From: Actinomycetota bacterium
GTDB taxonomy: Bacteria > Actinomycetota > Acidimicrobiia > Acidimicrobiales > JAMCPL01
Reading direction: 5' to 3'
DNA: 32,155 nucleotides
Assembly: GCA_023379725.1 (NCBI GenBank)
Contig: JAMCPC010000121.1
Span: 1 to 32,155, forward strand
Shown in pieces: positions 8,042 through 15,559 of the stretch. Made by a program: the position numbers and the translations under genes. Under the pieces are notes generated by a model. The model made no database searches and had not been told where the DNA came from. It saw only the letters and a program-made list of their open reading frames with translations. Within the stretch, counting starts at the first letter, position 1; every line of letters starts with the position of its first letter.

Positions 8042-9562
8042 ATGGGCAAGATAACAGGATTTCTCGAATATGCAAGGCAGTTGCCTGCCAGAAGGCCAGT
8101 CGAAAAGAGAACGCACGATTGGAATGAAGTATACGAGCCCTTTCCTGAGGATATGGCCAGGGCACAAGCGGCCAGATGCATGGACTGTGGTATTCCATTC
8201 TGCCACCTTGGATGTCCTTTGGGAAACCTGATTCCGGAATGGAATGACCTTGTCTACAGGGGACATTGGCGAGAAGCGTCGGAGCGCCTTCATGCTACAA
8301 ACAACTTTCCGGAATTCACCGGTAGGCTGTGTCCTGCGCCCTGTGAGGCAGCCTGTGTACTTGGTATAGCTGATGATCCAGTAACAATTGAACGCATGGA
8401 ATACGAGATAGTGGAGACCGCATGGTCAAATGGTTGGATAGTTCCCATACCGCCTGAAGTCGAATCGGGTAAATCTGTGGCTATCGTAGGATCCGGCCCA
8501 TCTGGGCTGGCATGCGCACAGCAACTGAGACGAGCAGGGCATAGAGTAACCGTATACGAGAGGGATGGCAGACCGGGGGGGCTATTGCGTTACGGTATAC
8601 CGGAATTCAAGATGGAAAAGCGCTTTTTGGACAGGCGTCTGGAACAGCTTCGAGCGGAAGGCATCGAGTTTGTATGCGACACCTATGTAGGAGTGGATGC
8701 AGATACACCCGATAAGACTTACTATGGTTGGGATGCTACAAGGAAGAATCGTGTCTCAGCAAAAGAGTTGCTCGATAGTCATAATGCCCTTGTGTTGGCG
8801 ATAGGAACCGGCCTCTCCAGAAATCTTGATATTCCAGGGCGCGGTCTTGATGGTATTCACTATGCACTCGAGTATCTGAGGCCATCAAACTTGCTGCGTG
8901 AAGGCGTGCAATGTGAAACATTCATATCAGCGGAAGACCGAGATGTCGTGATACTCGGTGGAGGTGATACAGGTGCCGATTGCCTGGGCACAGTCCACCG
9001 TCAGGGTGCCAAGTCGGTTCTTCAGCTGGAAATTCTGCCAAAGCCACCGTTGTCCAGACCAATGGATCAACCGTGGCCTACCTATCCGATGATCTTTCGT
9101 ACTACGTCGGCCCACGAAGAGGGAGGGGAGCGTTATTATTCCTTGAATACTAAAGAGTTCATAGGTGACGAAAATGGTCATTTGAATGGGATGATCGTGG
9201 AGGAAGTGTCAATGGAATACCAAGATGGACGTCCAGTATTTAATAGTATTGATGAGACTGGGCAAACCCTCAAGTGCAACCTGGCGTTATTGGCGCTCGG
9301 GTTTGTTGGCCCCGAGCAATCTGGTGTAGCCGCTGAATTGAAAGTAGAGTTTAATGCCAGAGGCAACATTATTGTAGACAGCAATTGGATGACTACCACT
9401 GAAGGGGTGTTTTCATGTGGAGATGCAGCCAGGGGTCAGTCGCTGATTGTGTGGGCAATAGCAGAGGGCAGGTCGGCAGCTGAATCTGTCGATGCTTTTT
9501 TGGTTGGCAGACAGAGCTTCTTGCCTGCTCCAGTAAAGCCTGGTGAAGTGAGTATAAGGTAG
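8042..9562 (+). CDS. gltD: Glutamate synthase small subunit GltD
   Basis: Flavoprotein that takes electrons from NAD(P)H and passes them through Fe-S clusters to GltB. Cysteines 46, 49, 54 and 58 (CMDCGIPFCHLGC) and 97, 101 and 105 (CPAPCEAAC) are the N-terminal 4Fe-4S ligands. An FAD motif (GSGPSGLACAQQLRRAG, near 150) and RPGGLLRYGIPEFKM follow, then the NAD(P)H-binding ILGGGDTGADCLGT and a C-terminal FAD contact (VFSCGDAARGQSLIVWAI). At 506 residues it is slightly longer than usual. The ATG at 8042 starts 20 bases after gltB, with a weak AGG upstream, so the two subunits are co-transcribed. No unusual inserts. Confidence 0.97.
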   Translation: MGKITGFLEYARQLPARRPVEKRTHDWNEVYEPFPEDMARAQAARCMDCGIPFCHLGCPLGNLIPEWNDLVYRGHWREASERLHATNNFPEFTGRLCPAPCEAACVLGIADDPVTIERMEYEIVETAWSNGWIVPIPPEVESGKSVAIVGSGPSGLACAQQLRRAGHRVTVYERDGRPGGLLRYGIPEFKMEKRFLDRRLEQLRAEGIEFVCDTYVGVDADTPDKTYYGWDATRKNRVSAKELLDSHNALVLAIGTGLSRNLDIPGRGLDGIHYALEYLRPSNLLREGVQCETFISAEDRDVVILGGGDTGADCLGTVHRQGAKSVLQLEILPKPPLSRPMDQPWPTYPMIFRTTSAHEEGGERYYSLNTKEFIGDENGHLNGMIVEEVSMEYQDGRPVFNSIDETGQTLKCNLALLALGFVGPEQSGVAAELKVEFNARGNIIVDSNWMTTTEGVFSCGDAARGQSLIVWAIAEGRSAAESVDAFLVGRQSFLPAPVKPGEVSIR

Positions 9563-9570
9563 TTCGCAAA

Positions 9571-9595
9571 TCAATACCTAGGTAATTGGTATTGA
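9571..9595 (+). terminator. Hairpin after gltD, possible terminator
   Basis: TCAATACC (9571-9578) and GGTATTGA (9588-9595) pair perfectly around a nine-base loop, nine bases after the gltD stop. No T-run follows, so intrinsic termination is doubtful. Confidence 0.3.
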
Positions 9596-9930
9596 ACTGC
9601 CCACAGCTCGGGGAAAGCGGTTACATCCGCCGTGATGGTGCAGGTAAGAGGTTCTCGCATTGTCGATTATGTGCGCAATCCAACAAAAACACCAATCAAC
9701 CAGACAAAGGTAACTTGTTCCATGCCCCCCGGGCAACCCCCCCGGCAACCCAACCGGGAACTTCCGGCGAGAGCTACCAATCAACCATATAAAAGTCACT
9801 TGTTGTATACGCCACGCTCTGAACAGGTAATATGCTTCAACCATAACCCTCAAGTGCAGGTTTAGGGTTTTAATATCTGCTTTTATTGTCATAAAATTGT
9901 GTATTAGCGTTACGTTATAAAAATAGCATA

Positions 9931-10009
9931 TATGCATAATAATGTAGTATATTGCTGCTAATATTTCTCATGATATGGCAAATATGCATAAATGAATATA
10001 TGCATATTT
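9931..10009. promoter_or_regulatory. Cluster of three TATGCATA palindromes, possible operator
   Basis: TATGCATA occurs at 9931, 9984 and 9999. The last two sit in a longer perfect inverted repeat: AAATATGCATA at 9980-9990 and TATGCATATTT at 9999-10009, separated by eight bases. The cluster lies about 120-200 bases upstream of the MerR gene, so it could be an autoregulatory or other operator. The binding protein is unknown. Confidence 0.35.
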
Positions 10010-10043
10010 GTTAAATGCCTGTTCAGTGCGCAAATTACTATTA

Positions 10044-10078
10044 TGTGACTTTCAACCATTAGTAGATGTATAGTCACA
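10044..10078 (+). promoter_or_regulatory. Possible merR promoter with overlapping dyad
   Basis: GTGACT (10045-10050) and TATAGT (10069-10074) are 18 bases apart and resemble sigma-70 boxes. An inverted repeat, TGTGACT at 10044-10050 and AGTCACA at 10072-10078, overlaps both boxes, the kind of layout a promoter-spanning regulator would use. The implied leader is about 50 bases. Confidence 0.35.
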
Positions 10079-10131
10079 AAGATATGTACAGTAATGTAAA
10101 AAATTAAACTACCAAGAGGGAGGTTACGGCT

Positions 10132-10770
10132 ATGAAGAAGAGCAAGACCGCAATGCCGGGAAATGCGATTATAGATGATGTCATCCAGCTGGACGGTACT
10201 TTGGATGGTACAGATATTGACAGTACTGGCAGCATTACGGACGATACTGCTACTGACGATAATGCTCAGGATAACCAATATATCAGTGACGACTCTGGTG
10301 TGACGTTGGAAGGTTTTAGAGGTCCCCAGGTCTGTAAACTCATCGGCATATCCTACCGTCAGCTTGATTATTGGGCCAGAACTGGCCTATTGACTCCCTC
10401 AGTGGTGCAGGCATCGGGAAGCGGTACACAAAGAATCTATTCATACAATGATGTACTGGAATTGAAAGTTCTAAAGCGCCTACTTGATTCAGGGGTGTCG
10501 CTCAGAAGCGCCCGTAAGGCTGTTGACTGCTTGCGTGATGAGGTAGGAGGTGAACTTGGCTCTTCTACGTTGGTATTTGCCGGTGGTCGCTCCATTCTCG
10601 CTCATTCCAACGATGAAGTGATTGACCTCCTCCGCAACGGTCAGGGCGTTTTTAGTATGGTTGCACTTCAGGATATAGTAAGCGAACTGGATACAGATAT
10701 CACGACACTATCTGGTAGGTCTGGATCCGGCGAGAGCACTTCAAAAACCCCTTTGGACCACGCCATATAA
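10132..10770 (+). CDS. MerR-family transcriptional regulator (Rv1828-like)
   Basis: DNA-binding regulator with a winged helix-turn-helix MerR domain at about residues 60-130 (FRGPQVCKLIGISYRQLDYWARTG, then GTQRIYSYNDVLELKVLKRLLDSG), in each case close to the actinobacterial Rv1828 type. The C-terminal part (NDEVIDLLRNGQGVFSMVAL) also fits that group and has no metal-binding cysteines. The first 55 residues are an Asp/Thr-rich acidic extension (for example DDTATDDNAQDN) not usual in the family. ATG at 10132 has GGGAGG eight bases upstream, one of the clearest ribosome binding sites here. In Mycobacterium the homologue lies between gcvH/garA and gcvB, so its position before gcvT is a conserved neighbourhood, but whether it controls gcv genes is unknown. 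Confidence 0.88.
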   Translation: MKKSKTAMPGNAIIDDVIQLDGTLDGTDIDSTGSITDDTATDDNAQDNQYISDDSGVTLEGFRGPQVCKLIGISYRQLDYWARTGLLTPSVVQASGSGTQRIYSYNDVLELKVLKRLLDSGVSLRSARKAVDCLRDEVGGELGSSTLVFAGGRSILAHSNDEVIDLLRNGQGVFSMVALQDIVSELDTDITTLSGRSGSGESTSKTPLDHAI

Positions 10771-10875
10771 AATCATCTTGTATAAGACAGGGTCACGGAA
10801 AACTATGTACAAACTATTCCACGCACACCACATTGTATGAGCTACACCACATTGAATTACCGCACGTGAACCATA

Positions 10876-12027
10876 TTGTCTAAACTTACCGATCAGCCGC
10901 GTCGTCCAATCCTTTACGATCTTCATAGGTCTATCGGTGCCAAATTTACTGTATTTGGTGGATGGGAGATGCCTTTGCGCTATCCCGGCGGCACTATAGA
11001 TGAGCACATGTCTTGTAGAAATGCCTGTGCAATTTTTGACACTAGCCATCTCGGTTCACTCCTTGTAGAGGGTGGTGGTGCATTCGATATGTTACAGAAA
11101 GAGCTGACGAATGATTTAGGAAAGATATCTCCGGGACGGGCTCAGTATACGCATCTGGTGACTCCCTCTGATGGATCTGTCCAGGACGATTTGATAATAT
11201 GGTGGCTTGAGCCCGACAGGTTCATGGTGCTGGCCAACGCAGCAAATACTCAGTTGGTAGCAGATACTCTGCATGCTGAAGATATCACTTCATCAAGAGC
11301 GCTACTAGCCGTTCAAGGTCCTAATACACGTAAGGTACTATCCATGATATACCCGGAACTGTCGACCATAAAGAGCAATCAAGTACGTGTAATAACTATC
11401 GATGGAGCTTCCTGTACTGCAGCGGGAACAGGATATACCGGAGAAGACGGCATAGAGATTGAGGTACCGGCCGCACATGCCGATTCACTGTTCAGCCGCA
11501 TTTTGGACGCTGGTGCCACTCCTGCTGGACTGGGTGCCAGAGATACCTTACGCCTGGAAGCTGGGTTACCGTTATTTGGTCATGAATTAGGTCCAGGTAT
11601 ATCTCCGTTGCAGGCAGGACTCGATTGGGTGGTCGGCTGGCAGAAAAAGTCATTCAGGGGCAAGGTAGCATTGGAGAAGGAGAGGGAATCCGGCCCTGGG
11701 CGTATACTTTGGGGGTTGATCGGCGAGAATCGTAGACCACTGCGGGATAACTCCTATCTATATATTCCATCCGACGAGGAGCATGGAGAACGTGGAGGGC
11801 ATGAGAGGCATGGAGAGCATACACAACAGAGTGGTGACCATGATCCAATTGGAAGGATTACCAGTGGGGGATATGGCCCGACAGTAGGCAGAGGAATAGC
11901 TATGGCGCTAATATCCACTGACGTGGAAGCATATCCGGATATGATTATCGACGCAGTGCATGACGATAGAACAGTACCCGTTCGGCTAAGCAAATTGCCA
12001 TTTGTACCTCGAAGTAGAACTCGATAA
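10876..12027 (+). CDS. gcvT: Glycine cleavage system T protein (aminomethyltransferase)
   Basis: Transfers the aminomethyl carbon from the lipoylated H protein to tetrahydrofolate, releasing ammonia. Recognised by the N-terminal LYDLHRSIGAKFTVFGGWEMP, the DTSHLGS segment (usually DVSHMG), ELTNDLGKISPGRAQYTHLV, VQDDLIIWW with the catalytic aspartate, GTGYTGEDGIEI and LGARDTLRLEAGLPLFGHEL. Start is TTG at 10876: a TGA lies three codons upstream and no ATG occurs before the conserved core; the ribosome site is weak. A His/Glu/Gly-rich insert (HGERGGHERHGEH, about residues 300-325) breaks the C-terminal barrel where homologues have a short turn. It lies 105 bases after merR and 235 bases before gcvPA. 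Confidence 0.95.
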   Translation: MSKLTDQPRRPILYDLHRSIGAKFTVFGGWEMPLRYPGGTIDEHMSCRNACAIFDTSHLGSLLVEGGGAFDMLQKELTNDLGKISPGRAQYTHLVTPSDGSVQDDLIIWWLEPDRFMVLANAANTQLVADTLHAEDITSSRALLAVQGPNTRKVLSMIYPELSTIKSNQVRVITIDGASCTAAGTGYTGEDGIEIEVPAAHADSLFSRILDAGATPAGLGARDTLRLEAGLPLFGHELGPGISPLQAGLDWVVGWQKKSFRGKVALEKERESGPGRILWGLIGENRRPLRDNSYLYIPSDEEHGERGGHERHGEHTQQSGDHDPIGRITSGGYGPTVGRGIAMALISTDVEAYPDMIIDAVHDDRTVPVRLSKLPFVPRSRTR

Positions 12028-12262
12028 TCTACTACTTATGGCACCTTATTTACACCGCCGCAACGTCTATCACTATGAGTTATCCTGGCCATCAAACATA
12101 TTGCAACTCTTGCATATTTCATATTTTTATACCTTCAAAACACGCTTCGTTGCAAAGGCTAGGATGATGGGCAATATGACTGAACAGGAAGCATAAGACA
12201 TAGACTTTTATTATGAATAGAACGACGAGAGCAAACGGAACAACGAACAAGAACAACGAACT

Positions 12263-13816
12263 ATGACTACCTACATTCCTCATACTGAAGATGAAATAAA
12301 TATGATGTTGACTGACATCGGGAACAAGTCGCTGGATGACTTGCATACGACGATTCCTGTAGAGGTACTTTTGGAAGAAGGGCTTGGCCTACCCCCGGGT
12401 ATCAGTGAGGCAGATGTAGTGAGGTCTATACGTGAACTGGCTGACAGCAATATTGGTGGGTATGCAGGTGCTAGTAGGTATGTCAATGCAATGCTCGGAG
12501 AGCGACGACTCCGAAATCCCTATCCGTTAAACTCCTTGGTATGTTTTGCCGGAGGAGGCGCATACGACCACTACGTACCGCCGGTCGTATCCAGCTTGGC
12601 ATCAAAGTCAGAGTTTGTCACCTCTTACACCCCGTACCAGGCTGAAGTGTCGCAGGGAGTTCTACAGGCATTATTTGAATATCAAACTATGATGTCGAGA
12701 ATTTCAGGACTCCCTGTTGCAAATGCTTCACTTTATGACGGTGCATCTGCTCTCTACGAAGCAGTAAACATGGCTGTATCGTACACCGATCGTCATGACA
12801 TCTGGATATCTTGTGGGGTAAACCCAAGATGGCGCTCTGTACTGGATACCTTGGTAGATGGCAGAAATATAAAAGTTCATCCCATCAAGTTGCGAGATGC
12901 ATCTACAGATTGGGGTATCTCACATGTCTCGCCAGAGCTTTCACCACCTGCAGCTATTGTCATAGCTTACCCAAACTACTTGGGTGCGCTGGAAAACATA
13001 GAGCAGGCCAGGGAATTGGCAGACGGTCTTGGATCCTTGCTCATAGTGGCATTCAACCCAATATCAATGGGAATGTTGCCTACACCCGGATATTATGGTG
13101 CCGATATTGCAATTGCAGAAGGCCAGCCACTGGGAATCGGACTATCCTTTGGCGGCCCTTATCTTGGCATTTTATCTTGCAGGGAAGAGTATATGCGCAT
13201 AATACCCGGAAGGGTCATAGGGGAGAGTACAGATAATCGCAATAGGCGAGCTTACACAATGACCCTTCGTACCAGAGAGCAGGATATCCGTAGAGAACGT
13301 GCTACCTCCAATGTCTGTACCAACCAAACACTTATGGCAATTACTGCGACAATCTATCTTTCCTGGCTTGGGCCTGCTGGACTGAAGGAAGTGTCCAGGA
13401 GATGTTATTCAGGAGCTCATTATCTGCACAAATTATTGTGTTCGATAGATGGTGTAGAGGCACTGTATAACGAACCATTCTTCAATGAATTCGCCCTGAA
13501 AATACCTGTAAACAGTGAAATACTACTCGCAAGACTGGCCGATGAGGGCTTTCTCGGTGGAGTTGCACTTGATAATGAGTTATATGATGAGTTATATGAT
13601 GACAATGTATCTCATGCAATGGAGATAGCAAATGATAATAGTGATAGTAGCAGTGGGCATATCGACAACAGCCCTGCTGACGGCAAGCATAGAAGCAGTA
13701 GAACCGTCGAAGGTAAATCTGACAATGGAAGAAGGCTACTCATTGCAGTAACAGAGAAACGAACGATCCAAGAGATTGAGTCCTATGCCCTATCTTTCGA
13801 AAAGGCTTTGCAATGA
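12263..13816 (+). CDS. gcvPA: Glycine dehydrogenase (decarboxylating) subunit 1
   Basis: N-terminal half of the two-piece P protein, which with subunit 2 decarboxylates glycine on PLP and loads the H-protein lipoyl arm. The start YIPHTEDEINMML, FAGGGAYDHYVPPVV, TPYQAEVSQGVLQALFEYQ, NASLYDGASALYEA and GEPLGIGLSFGGPYLG-like EGQPLGIGLSFGGPYLG are family hallmarks. ATG at 12263 has no clear ribosome site; the leader is a CAA/GAA-rich run. A hydrophilic Ser/Asp-rich insert (about residues 436-488, e.g. ANDNSDSSSGHIDNS) lies just before the conserved C-terminal TEKRTIQEIE, making the protein 517 residues against about 450 normally. The stop overlaps the gcvPB start by four bases (ATGA). Confidence 0.96.
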   Translation: MTTYIPHTEDEINMMLTDIGNKSLDDLHTTIPVEVLLEEGLGLPPGISEADVVRSIRELADSNIGGYAGASRYVNAMLGERRLRNPYPLNSLVCFAGGGAYDHYVPPVVSSLASKSEFVTSYTPYQAEVSQGVLQALFEYQTMMSRISGLPVANASLYDGASALYEAVNMAVSYTDRHDIWISCGVNPRWRSVLDTLVDGRNIKVHPIKLRDASTDWGISHVSPELSPPAAIVIAYPNYLGALENIEQARELADGLGSLLIVAFNPISMGMLPTPGYYGADIAIAEGQPLGIGLSFGGPYLGILSCREEYMRIIPGRVIGESTDNRNRRAYTMTLRTREQDIRRERATSNVCTNQTLMAITATIYLSWLGPAGLKEVSRRCYSGAHYLHKLLCSIDGVEALYNEPFFNEFALKIPVNSEILLARLADEGFLGGVALDNELYDELYDDNVSHAMEIANDNSDSSSGHIDNSPADGKHRSSRTVEGKSDNGRRLLIAVTEKRTIQEIESYALSFEKALQ

Positions 13817-15357
13817 CAGGGCAACAAGAACAAGCTTCCGGCTTTGGCCATGGAAATAATCTCACAGACAATTTAGCCAATTTAGCAGCCGGAGGTAACG
13901 CCAGCAGCACTCCCTTAATGGGTGATGACGAGGAACCACTTATCTTTTCACTTTCCAGTCCGGGAAGAAGGGCATTTCAGCTGCCGTCCACCGGCGTTCC
14001 AGATATTTCACCTGATACAAAAGACATTGAACCTCCAGCACTCCCAGAAGTATCCGAGCGGGATCTGGTAAGTCATTATACCCGCCTTGCCCATAGGCAA
14101 TACTCGGTAGACCTTGGGTTCTATCCACTTGGCTCTTGTACTATGAAGTACAATCCCAAGGCGTTCGATGAAATTGCAGCAATTTCTTCATTGAAAGACG
14201 TACATCCGCTTGTGTCCGCACAGTTATCCCAGGGTTGGATGGAGATATTGTGGACACTTGAGAGGGCACTATGTGCGATTACGGGCATGTCTGCATTTAC
14301 TCTGCAGCCGCCTGCAGGAGCGGCGGGAGAACTTACCGGTCTCTTGATGACCGGCGCTTACCACAGATCATTGGGAGAGCACCGGACAGTAGTTTTGGTG
14401 CCAGAGTCGGCACACGGTACCAATCCAGCCTCTGCAACCTTGGCAGGCTACCAAACGAAAACAATAGCTACAGGGAGTGATGGATGTGTGGATATGGCTT
14501 CATTGGAGTCAGCTTTATCTGAAGATGTTGCTGCCATCATGCTGACCAATCCAAACACCATAGGCATATTTGAGAAAGATGTAGTAGAGATCTGTAGGCT
14601 TGTACATGAAGCAGGTGCACTTGCGTATTATGACGGTGCCAATCTGAATGCCATCATGGGAATCACCACACCGGCCAAAATGGGATTCGATATCGTGCAT
14701 TTGAATACCCACAAGACATTTGCCACCCCACATGGCGGCGGTGGTCCGGGGGCGGGTCCGGTAGGGGTACGTGCAGGACTTGACCAGTACCTACCAGGTC
14801 CTAGGCCGGCACTTCAAGAGGATGGAACTTACCGGTGGAAGATGCCCGAGTGCTCGATTGGCAGGGTTCATTCATATAACGGCAACGCTATGGTGCTGGC
14901 AAGGGCATTGGCCTATATTCTCTCCAATGGAGCCGATGGTCTGAAGAGGGTATCCCAAATAGCTGTGCTGAATGCGAATTGGCTGCTCAAATCCCTATCT
15001 GACATATATGAGGTGCCCTACGGCAACAGGTGTATGCATGAGTTCGTGCTGTCAGTATCCACATTCAAGAGGAGATACGGGATAAGAGCTCAGGACTTAG
15101 CAAAGATGCTGCTGGATAGGGGATTCCATCCTCCTACGGTCTCTTTCCCGCTCGTAGTGGATGAGGCACTTATGATAGAGCCCACAGAGACAGAGAGTGT
15201 ACAGACGCTGCAGGCTTTCGCTTCAGTCATGAAAGAGATTGCCTCCGAGATAGAGGCTACCGAAGGGGCATCTGCCAAGGCTGCACCTGAGCGTACTCCG
15301 GTAGGTAGGGTAGATGAGACACGAGCCGCCAGACACCCCATAGTAGTAGCCGACTGA
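13813..15357 (+). CDS. gcvPB: Glycine dehydrogenase (decarboxylating) subunit 2
   Basis: C-terminal, PLP-binding half of the P protein. The Schiff-base lysine is Lys301 in LNTHKTFATPHGGGGPG; LGSCTMKYNPK, QPPAGAAGELTGLL, ESAHGTNPASATLAGY and the HEFVLSVS segment are also typical. The ATG overlaps the gcvPA stop by four bases, so expression is coupled. The first 40 residues or so (Gly/Asn/Ala-rich) precede the usual family start near PLIFSLSSPGRR and are an extension. The C-terminus, after SVMKEIA, is a further hydrophilic tail. gcvH and lpd are not in the window. A CTAG-ended element starts 36 bases after the stop. Confidence 0.96.
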   Translation: MTGQQEQASGFGHGNNLTDNLANLAAGGNASSTPLMGDDEEPLIFSLSSPGRRAFQLPSTGVPDISPDTKDIEPPALPEVSERDLVSHYTRLAHRQYSVDLGFYPLGSCTMKYNPKAFDEIAAISSLKDVHPLVSAQLSQGWMEILWTLERALCAITGMSAFTLQPPAGAAGELTGLLMTGAYHRSLGEHRTVVLVPESAHGTNPASATLAGYQTKTIATGSDGCVDMASLESALSEDVAAIMLTNPNTIGIFEKDVVEICRLVHEAGALAYYDGANLNAIMGITTPAKMGFDIVHLNTHKTFATPHGGGGPGAGPVGVRAGLDQYLPGPRPALQEDGTYRWKMPECSIGRVHSYNGNAMVLARALAYILSNGADGLKRVSQIAVLNANWLLKSLSDIYEVPYGNRCMHEFVLSVSTFKRRYGIRAQDLAKMLLDRGFHPPTVSFPLVVDEALMIEPTETESVQTLQAFASVMKEIASEIEATEGASAKAAPERTPVGRVDETRAARHPIVVAD

Positions 15358-15393
15358 CCATCAAAGCCAAATCCAAAGGCGAGACTGGTATAG

Positions 15394-15559
15394 CTAGTGT
15401 AGCGTCCCGCAAATAACCATGGTTCCCACCAGCTAAATGAGCCCCTGACGGTGTTTTCATCCTCAACGTAGCTACCGGCTACGCCTTCGTCTTCGGCCTT
15501 GTCAGACAACACCATAACTTGCCGGATAGTGTCACGCTATTTGCGGGACACTACACTAG
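15394..15559. mobile_element. CTAG-ended inverted-repeat element between convergent gcvPB and sensor kinase
   Basis: A 166-bp copy with near-perfect 22-bp terminal inverted repeats (CTAGTGTAGCGTCCCGCAAATA and its complement, one mismatch) and no transposase. It is more diverged than the copies at 18005 and 31900 but keeps the internal stem CGTAGC/GCTACG. Its right repeat overlaps the 3' end of the kinase gene and supplies its stop codon. Lying between convergent genes, its hairpin could also act as a bidirectional terminator (inference). Confidence 0.85.

Larger units (their letters stand above)
9563..10131. other. Gene-free AT-rich spacer between gltD and the MerR gene
   Basis: No convincing gene in 569 bases; the open frames here are short and have no recognisable protein. 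It holds a hairpin after gltD (9571-9595), an imperfect direct repeat of about 38 bases (9691-9728 and 9776-9813, both starting ACCAATCAACCA), a C/G-rich stretch between the two copies, a cluster of TATGCATA palindromes (9931-10009) and a probable promoter for the MerR gene. Confidence 0.6.

Noticed and set aside
9578..9937. 119-codon open frame on the minus strand in the gltD-merR spacer
   Set aside because: No start context, no recognisable domain, biased composition; its repeated peptide segments just reflect the DNA direct repeat.
10771..10875. Glycine riboswitch upstream of gcvT
   Set aside because: The spacer is short and lacks the conserved glycine aptamer core; it only contains a short ACACCACATTG repeat.
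12028..12262. Small gene or RNA between gcvT and gcvPA (for example gcvH)
   Set aside because: The 64-codon frame here has no lipoyl-domain features; no tRNA-like fold or other structure was recognised.
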